Shown here: in pieces, positions 6,902 through 11,042 of the stretch
Numbering within the stretch: position 1 is the stretch's first letter
How the letters are laid out: each line of letters opens with the position of its first letter
From: Collinsella sp.
Lineage (GTDB): Bacteria; Actinomycetota; Coriobacteriia; Coriobacteriales; Coriobacteriaceae
NCBI GenBank assembly: GCA_014871665.1
Contig: WGSL01000064.1
Coordinates: 1-11,042 of the forward strand
Length of the DNA stretch: 11,042 nt
Reading direction: 5' to 3'
Notes under the pieces: model-generated
The model's input: only the letters and a program-made list of their open reading frames with translations
Database searches by the model: none
What the model was told of the DNA's origin: nothing
Program-made: the position numbers and the translations under genes

Positions 6902-7804
6902 CTAGCACCTAACCTCAGGGAGCTTAATCCATGATCCCAGCCTCTCGTCCCACTCGGGCTGGTCGAAAGGTCCGAAACCGCTGTTGTCAAAGAAGGTGTA
7001 CTCACCGAAATACATCTTACCGTTTACCTCATAGAAGTCGATCCTGACATGCGTCAACCCTGCGGACAGCTTCTTGGCGGCAGCGACCATCTGGTCGAAC
7101 GTTTTTGGCTTCTTGATTTCAAAATCGGCGTTCGGGTAGTGCTGAGTAACGGGAAGGTGCTTAAAGTCCAAATCGAAAAAGTCAATTCTTGTGTCCCCAG
7201 CAGCCCTGCCGGTCACGACGAACATCATCTTTGGTTCGCCGTCGAAACAGTAAAACTTGTAATCTCTCAGTTCGCCGCATGCGGTGTCCTCGAGGTAAGC
7301 CTCTGCAAGAATGCGAGGCCTTACGTTCTTGTACGGCCACTCCCTGCCGACATAATAAAAGTTGTAACGCATGGCAGACTCGATTTTCTTACGCGCGGCA
7401 GCAAGATCGAGATTGGACTTATCCTTAACGATGACGAGCCCCTCCGAGTCATGACTACACTTCAGAACAAATTGCTCGGGGAGAGAGGAGAAGTCAATTT
7501 CGTCGAAAGATCCCCACACTCCCAGCGTCGGAATGATATGCTCGTCACCGACGATTGCCGCCGCAATCTTCTTCGCCTCAACCTTATCAACCATATCGGT
7601 GTAACGTGGATAGCGATCATGAAGCTTAAGCCACTGAAGCTTCTCGTTAAAAGTCTTGGGATTCTTTAGGTCGCAGGACTTATGCATGCGAAGCCGAAAA
7701 TACAGCCTAATATACGCCTCGTCAGGAAGCCACCTCAAGCTGTACTTCGCCTTTTTCACCAAGCTCTTCTTGTCCAAAATTAACCTCTTATGCCTGACCA
7801 TCAT
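6902..7804 (-). CDS. TupA-like ATP-grasp protein
   Basis: This 300-residue protein matches the ATP-grasp family named after TupA, a teichuronopeptide biosynthesis protein. The N-terminal block NPKTFNEKLQWLKLHDR (48-64) is characteristic of the family. The ATP-grasp core shows FVLKCSHDSEG (112-122) with the ATP-binding Lys K115, RILAEAYLED (164-173), ELRDYKFYCFDGEP (178-191), VRIDFYEVNGK (253-263) with D256, and FGEYTFFDNSGFGPF (266-280) with E268 as the likely metal ligand. ATP-grasp enzymes activate a carboxylate as an acyl phosphate and couple it to an amine or other nucleophile. In this setting, amide formation on a uronic acid carboxyl is a plausible but untested role. The start ATG at 7804 overlaps the stop of the preceding ATP-grasp gene as ATGA; a second ATG follows immediately at 7801. 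The gene appears complete. Confidence 0.88.
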   Translation of the reverse strand: MMVRHKRLILDKKSLVKKAKYSLRWLPDEAYIRLYFRLRMHKSCDLKNPKTFNEKLQWLKLHDRYPRYTDMVDKVEAKKIAAAIVGDEHIIPTLGVWGSFDEIDFSSLPEQFVLKCSHDSEGLVIVKDKSNLDLAAARKKIESAMRYNFYYVGREWPYKNVRPRILAEAYLEDTACGELRDYKFYCFDGEPKMMFVVTGRAAGDTRIDFFDLDFKHLPVTQHYPNADFEIKKPKTFDQMVAAAKKLSAGLTHVRIDFYEVNGKMYFGEYTFFDNSGFGPFDQPEWDERLGSWIKLPEVRC

Positions 7805-8907
7805 GCAACACGATGGCGAAATGCCTTAACCACAGCAGGGGTGTCATCCCCGAACATACTCCTGCCAGACGCCATTTGCGGAAACCATACTGTCTGGGAG
7901 TCAAGGTTCACCTCCAATAAGGCGGACCTCCCCTCCCTATCAATACAGACGTCCCAGGAAATGAATCCAAATTCACCGACGGACAGATGGCAACGCTTGA
8001 CAGCCTCGATGGCTTTGGAGACGCCCACAATCCGGTAGCCCTTGAACACAGTCCCTGTGTCGGGATGACTCGAGTAACTTTTCCGATACTCTGTAAAAGC
8101 CTCGTCACCCAGATAACCTTCATCGTCGACGTGAACGAACATGCCACCCGCGTGGGCGTTGTCGACCTTTGACCCGCCCTGACCGATTCTGAGCGTAACA
8201 GGGCAAGCGCCGACGCCCTGACCGGTCAAGTATGTGACGATGCGAAGCGTGTTGACGCTTCCCGGATAAATGGCGTCGATGCTCTCGTGCTGACGCACGC
8301 GCTCCTGGCAGACCCACTCGCCACCCATTGATTCGATAATACTCTTGACGGATTTGCCGGATTCGATATCCTTACCGTCCTTGAAATCGACGATAGCTAC
8401 GTCCCTACCTGAATCACTATCGCGGGTTCTCTTGATTACGCAGGGACCTATGTTGCCGAGCGCTTCTACCGTCTCTTTCATATCCAAAAGAACCCCTCCC
8501 CGATTGACAAGTCCACAGGAACAGTTTGCGTAGACCTCTGGGAGGCGAAGCCCTCCGCCTTGGGCGAAGAGAATAAGATTGTTCTTATCGGCAAGCGCGT
8601 CGCGGTCGCAGCGGCGAGAAGAGTTGGGCTCAAGAATGACCGAGAACAGCATCTCGGGAATAAATTTCGGGTCCCATTTTCCGGTGTAGCTAGCATAAAG
8701 GCGGTGCCACCAGAGCGGCCAGTACCTGCCGGTGAGTTCTTTCCAATACCTATGCGCGTCCTCCGCCTGCTCCGCGGTGGGCTTGAACGATTTCACCAAA
8801 GCTCGCTTGGACCAGATGTTCTTGACCTCATGAATCCAGATGAACGTCTTCCAAAAGAAGACGCTGAGAGCCTCGAAGAGTCGGTCAATCCTTACATAAA
8901 TACTCAC
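7801..8907 (-). CDS. Sugar-transfer-associated ATP-grasp protein
   Basis: This 368-residue protein fits the sugar-transfer-associated ATP-grasp family. The N-terminal 80 residues are helical and aromatic-rich. The core shows CVIKRTRDSDSG (156-167) with K159 as the likely ATP-binding Lys, then VCQERVRQHESI (199-210). The family hallmark GSVNTLRIVTYL (216-227) follows, then AHAGGMFV (251-258). The end of the core is FISWDVCIDREG (315-326) with D319 and LLEVNLDSQ (330-338) with E332 and N334 as probable metal and phosphate ligands. The reaction is unknown, but the family recurs in polysaccharide loci. The frame is open to an ATG at 8973. I start at GTG 8907 because AGGAGG (8915-8920) lies 7 bases upstream and the GTG overlaps the previous stop as GTGA. 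The extra 22 residues of the long form are an antisense-like charged stretch overlapping the PssE gene. The end overlaps the TupA-like gene by 4 bases. Confidence 0.88.
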   Translation of the reverse strand: MSIYVRIDRLFEALSVFFWKTFIWIHEVKNIWSKRALVKSFKPTAEQAEDAHRYWKELTGRYWPLWWHRLYASYTGKWDPKFIPEMLFSVILEPNSSRRCDRDALADKNNLILFAQGGGLRLPEVYANCSCGLVNRGGVLLDMKETVEALGNIGPCVIKRTRDSDSGRDVAIVDFKDGKDIESGKSVKSIIESMGGEWVCQERVRQHESIDAIYPGSVNTLRIVTYLTGQGVGACPVTLRIGQGGSKVDNAHAGGMFVHVDDEGYLGDEAFTEYRKSYSSHPDTGTVFKGYRIVGVSKAIEAVKRCHLSVGEFGFISWDVCIDREGRSALLEVNLDSQTVWFPQMASGRSMFGDDTPAVVKAFRHRVA

Positions 8908-9398
8908 AGCACTTCCTCCTGGATAAATAGATCTATCTCGTCGATGATCGCGTTTGGATTGGGGTTCTTCCACGGCTTCAGCTCAACGCTGCCGTCCTCC
9001 ATGGCCTCAATGGCGTCCCCCAGCTTGTCCATCTCACGAACTGCGAGCACGAGCCCCTCAGAGGCAAGCGTCTCATTGATGCCCACCTGGTGATCATTGA
9101 TGTGCTCACCGTACTTCGCCAGACGGGACACCGCGATGACCCTCTTGCCGGCGTTAAGCGCACCCATAATCGAACCTGACGCACCGTGGCTTATCACGAT
9201 GTCGGCCTCGGCAATCTTCGCGCTGAATGCATCGGGGTCCATGAAATGTTCGAATCTGAAGTTCTTTGGCTCGTATGTCGACGCACCGATCTGGGCAAAC
9301 AGGGAATCCTTCACATGACCAGCGCCAACGAGCCTATCAAGCTCCTCGATGAGCCGATTGAACTGATAGGGTCTAGAGCCCACGCACACGAATATCAA
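8904..9398 (-). CDS. PssE/Alg13-like glycosyltransferase catalytic subunit
   Basis: This is a 164-residue single-domain protein of the GT28 C-terminal (Alg13/PssE) type. It begins with the family opening IFVCVGSRPYQFNRLIEELD (2-21). It then shows AEADIVISHGASGSIMGAL (64-82), the donor-binding loop with H71, and RVIAVSRLAKYGEHINDHQ (86-104), with the E-HxxDHQ pattern. In this two-part enzyme, the PssE-like subunit binds the nucleotide sugar and works with the membrane-docked PssD subunit. PssDE of rhizobia adds glucuronic acid, which fits the UDP-uronate genes just upstream, but the donor here is inferred. Start choice: TTG at 9398 overlaps the PssD stop as TTGA, lies 8 bases after GTGGGG (9407-9412), and gives the usual MIFV start. 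An alternative GTG at 9407 adds three residues. The end overlaps the ATP-grasp gene by 4 bases. Confidence 0.88.
   Translation of the reverse strand: MIFVCVGSRPYQFNRLIEELDRLVGAGHVKDSLFAQIGASTYEPKNFRFEHFMDPDAFSAKIAEADIVISHGASGSIMGALNAGKRVIAVSRLAKYGEHINDHQVGINETLASEGLVLAVREMDKLGDAIEAMEDGSVELKPWKNPNPNAIIDEIDLFIQEEVL
8915..8920 (-). promoter_or_regulatory. Ribosome binding site deciding the ATP-grasp start
   Basis: AGGAGG lies 7 bases before the GTG at 8907, inside the end of the PssE-like gene. It supports GTG 8907 over the upstream ATG at 8973. Confidence 0.7.
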
Positions 9399-9853
9399 TA
9401 GAGACACCCCACGTAACGTGCCTTCTCATAGAACCTCTTCTGACTCTCCCACTGCACGAAGAACAAGTCAGCATGCTTCTGCATGAGCTTGCCGGCAACA
9501 GTGGGTTTGTTAGAGCGACCGAAGGTCTCAATGAATACGAACTTCTTGCGGAAAAGGACGGCAAGGAGGTAGAACGGGTATGCCACCATAGTGCCGGTAG
9601 TCACAACGACGTCGGGCCGCTCCTTTGCCCAGATCGCACAGGCGTGGATGCCGTTTACGAGCATCTTCGCGGGCATGAACTTGTCCTTGAGGTCAGTCTG
9701 CATCATCAGATAGGGACAGCCCTTAACAAAGGGCGTCTTCTCGGTGACCATGAATCCACCGTACTTGTCCACGAGCGGCTTGAGCTTTTGAAGTTGTTCC
9801 CAGTGGCCGCCAGACGACGAGACGAGGCAGACCTTGGCCTTACCTTTTCCCAT
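9395..9853 (-). CDS. PssD/Alg14-like glycosyltransferase membrane subunit
   Basis: This 152-residue protein is the Alg14/PssD partner of the next gene. It shows VCLVSSSGGHWEQLQKL (8-24), the family's hallmark SSGGHxxQL loop. Next come RPDVVVTTGTMVAYPFYLLAVLF (79-101), a hydrophobic stretch likely to associate with the membrane, and KFVFIETFGR (104-113). The C-terminus FVQWESQKRFYEKARYVG (132-149) is typical. It is thought to anchor the catalytic subunit and bind the lipid-linked acceptor on the cytoplasmic face of the membrane. An in-frame earlier start exists at 9889, but ATG at 9853 overlaps the epimerase stop as TAATG and follows AAGGTGG (9864-9870) by 10 bases, and the family domain begins right away. 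The gene overlaps PssE by a few bases, consistent with production of the two subunits together. Confidence 0.9.
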   Translation of the reverse strand: MGKGKAKVCLVSSSGGHWEQLQKLKPLVDKYGGFMVTEKTPFVKGCPYLMMQTDLKDKFMPAKMLVNGIHACAIWAKERPDVVVTTGTMVAYPFYLLAVLFRKKFVFIETFGRSNKPTVAGKLMQKHADLFFVQWESQKRFYEKARYVGCLY

Positions 9854-10902
9854 TACTCGGCTTCCACCTTGTAGTATTCGCGATACCACTTGGCGAAGGC
9901 CCTCAGGCCGTCCTCGAGCGGCGTTGCTGGCTTGTAGCCCAGGTCGCGCTGGAGCGCCGTGGTGTCGGCATACGTGACGGGAACGTCGCCGGGCTGCATC
10001 GGCACGAGCTGCTTATGAGCTTCAAAGTCGTACTCGGCCGGGAGCACGCCTTCCTCCACCAGCACGCGCTGCAGCGTGTCGACGAAGTCGAGCAGGTTTT
10101 CGGGATGAGAGTTGCCGATGTTGTAGACGCGGTGGGCGGCGAGCGGCAGCCCGTCCTCGCCTATCTTCACCTCGGGCGCGGCGTCCATGACGCGCCTCAC
10201 GCCCTCGACGATGTCGTCGACGTAGGTGAAGTCGCGGCGGCAGTCGCCCATGTTGAAGATCTTGATGGTGTTCCCGCGGCGCAGCTTCTCGGTGAAGCCG
10301 AAGTAGGCCATGTCGGGCCTGCCCATGGGGCCGTACACGGTGAAGAAGCGCAGGCCGGTCGCGGGGATGGAATAGAGCTTGGAGTAGGCGGCGGCCATGA
10401 GCTCGTTGGACTTCTTGGTGGTGGCGTAGAGCGACACCGGGGAGTCGACACGGTCCTCCTCGGAGAACGGCACCTTCTTGTTGCCGCCGTAGACCGAGCT
10501 GGAACTGGCGTAGACCAGGTGCTTGACCGGGTGGTGGCGGCAGGCCTCGAGGATGTTAAAGAAACCCACGAGATTACTCTCCAGGTAGGCGCGCGGGTTC
10601 TCGATGGAGTAGCGGACGCCCGCCTGGGCGGCGAGGTTCACCACGACGTCGAAGCCGTTCTCTGCGAACAGGCGCTCGATGAGGGCGGCGTCACACAAAT
10701 CGCCGCGCACGAAGGTGAAGCGGCCGTCCGCGTCGGCCTCGGCCAGCATGCGGAGGCGCGCGTCTTTAATGCCGGGGTCGTAGTAGCTGTTGAGGTTGTC
10801 GAGGCCGACGATAGCGTCGTCAGATTCCTCGAGAAGCTTCTTAACGAGGAATGCACCGATGAAGCCAGCCGCTCCTGTGACGAGCACTTTTCGGTTAATC
10901 AT
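9853..10902 (-). CDS. NAD-dependent epimerase, UDP-glucuronate 4-epimerase type
   Basis: This 349-residue enzyme is an extended short-chain dehydrogenase/reductase. The Rossmann NAD-binding motif is TGAAGFIG (9-16), followed by LDNLNSYYDPGIKDARL (34-50), the block typical of UDP-glucuronate 4-epimerases (CapI/LspL group). AAQAGVRYSIENP (91-103), SNLVGFFNILEACR (109-122) and SSSSVYGG (133-140) follow. The catalytic pair is Y159 and K163 in YATTKK. GLRFFTVYGPMGRPDMAYF (183-201) and RRDFTYVDDIVEG (222-234) complete the fold. The predicted reaction interconverts UDP-glucuronate and UDP-galacturonate in the cytoplasm. This fits the ugd gene only 9 bases upstream, which makes UDP-glucuronate. A different 4-epimerase specificity cannot be excluded from sequence alone. 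The ATG at 10902 has only a modest ribosome binding site (AGG about 8 bases upstream). The gene is strongly G+C-rich, unlike the genes further left. Confidence 0.9.
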   Translation of the reverse strand: MINRKVLVTGAAGFIGAFLVKKLLEESDDAIVGLDNLNSYYDPGIKDARLRMLAEADADGRFTFVRGDLCDAALIERLFAENGFDVVVNLAAQAGVRYSIENPRAYLESNLVGFFNILEACRHHPVKHLVYASSSSVYGGNKKVPFSEEDRVDSPVSLYATTKKSNELMAAAYSKLYSIPATGLRFFTVYGPMGRPDMAYFGFTEKLRRGNTIKIFNMGDCRRDFTYVDDIVEGVRRVMDAAPEVKIGEDGLPLAAHRVYNIGNSHPENLLDFVDTLQRVLVEEGVLPAEYDFEAHKQLVPMQPGDVPVTYADTTALQRDLGYKPATPLEDGLRAFAKWYREYYKVEAE

Positions 10903-10911
10903 GTTTATCGC

Positions 10912-11042
10912 CTAGTCCCTTTTGTATAAATCACGTGTATAAACCTTGTCCGCCACGTCCGCGAGCTCGTCGCTCCAGCGGTTGGCCACGATCACGTCGC
11001 AGCCGGCCTTGAAGGCCTCCAGGTCGTGGGTCACCTCGGAGC
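10912..11042 (-). CDS. ugd: UDP-glucose 6-dehydrogenase, C-terminal end (partial)
   Basis: Only the last 42 residues are inside the window; the gene continues past the right edge. The readable end includes SEVTHDLEAFKAGCDVIVAN, then RWSDELADV, and closes with DKVYTRDLYKRD before TAG (10914-10912). This matches the C-terminal UDP-binding part of UDP-glucose dehydrogenases, where the DVIVANR and KVYTRD segments are conserved. The enzyme oxidises UDP-glucose to UDP-glucuronate with two NAD+. Its stop lies 9 bases before the epimerase start, so the two are likely cotranscribed and act in sequence. It is the first gene seen in the transcription order, and no promoter for the operon lies in the window. 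Confidence 0.8.
   Translation of the reverse strand, partial: SEVTHDLEAFKAGCDVIVANRWSDELADVADKVYTRDLYKRD

Noticed and set aside
7049..7669. Plus-strand open frame of about 206 codons
   Set aside because: It is antisense to the TupA-like gene, which has strong family motifs. The plus-strand product shows no family pattern and no supporting ribosome binding site was identified.
8908..8973. N-terminal extension of the sugar-transfer ATP-grasp protein from ATG 8973
   Set aside because: It overlaps the PssE gene by about 70 bases, while GTG 8907 has an AGGAGG at ideal spacing and a GTGA overlap.
8560..9093. Plus-strand open frame of about 177 codons
   Set aside because: It spans the junction of two well-supported minus-strand genes (ATP-grasp and PssE) and has no recognisable domain.
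9854..9889. Upstream start for the PssD gene at 9889
   Set aside because: It would overlap the epimerase C-terminus by 37 bases; ATG 9853 has a TAATG junction and a suitable ribosome binding site, and matches the family N-terminus.
10015..10929. Long plus-strand open frame of about 304 codons
   Set aside because: It lies exactly opposite the epimerase gene, whose G+C-rich codons suppress stops on the other strand. The translation is a low-complexity Val/Gly/Glu/His mix with no recognisable domain.

Overview
The window is the interior of a surface-polysaccharide (capsule or exopolysaccharide) biosynthesis locus. Every gene I can support lies on the minus strand, so transcription runs from the right end of the window to the left. 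I count thirteen reading frames. They are packed so tightly that most neighbours overlap by a few bases or are separated by fewer than 20, which is the layout of a single operon. No internal promoter, terminator, RNA gene, insertion sequence or CRISPR array was seen, and no gene-free stretch exceeds about 50 bases. The tight spacing, G-rich Shine-Dalgarno sites and frequent GTG starts suit a Gram-positive bacterium. The G+C-rich right-hand genes and the gene mix (PssD/PssE pair, TupA-like ATP-grasp, DUF1919) would fit an intestinal actinobacterium of the Coriobacteriia (Collinsella-like). That placement is a low-confidence guess.

In transcription order (right to left) the locus begins with sugar-nucleotide supply: the 3' end of UDP-glucose 6-dehydrogenase (ugd, cut by the window edge) and a UDP-glucuronate 4-epimerase-type enzyme. 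Together they would provide UDP-GlcA and UDP-GalA. Next comes a two-part PssD/PssE (Alg14/Alg13-like) glycosyltransferase, then two dissimilar ATP-grasp proteins (a sugar-transfer-associated type and a TupA type). A GT4 glycosyltransferase, a left-handed beta-helix acyltransferase and a DUF1919 protein follow. The left part holds a second GT4 enzyme, a Wzy-like polymerase, a third GT4 enzyme and a NodB/WalW-like carbohydrate deacetylase-type protein. No Wzx flippase, initiating phosphoglycosyltransferase or chain-length regulator lies inside the window; they are presumably outside it.

The likely combined job is assembly of a uronic-acid-containing repeat unit on a lipid carrier: PssDE plus three GT4 enzymes extend it, the acyltransferase and deacetylase-type protein decorate it, and the Wzy-like protein polymerises it. 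Two points deserve attention. First, the acyltransferase is broken by a one-base shift at a run of six G (plus-strand C at 5319-5324). A seventh G would restore the conserved C-terminus and a stop one base before the best start of the DUF1919 gene, so the tract is either an assembly error, a mutation or a phase-variable switch. Second, the two adjacent ATP-grasp proteins beside UDP-uronate supply suggest that the polysaccharide may be amidated with amino acids.

Base composition changes along the locus: about 72% G+C in a sampled stretch of the epimerase gene (10141-10200) against 35% in the polymerase gene (2701-2760). This is typical of a conserved flank joined to an exchangeable, horizontally acquired serotype-specific core.
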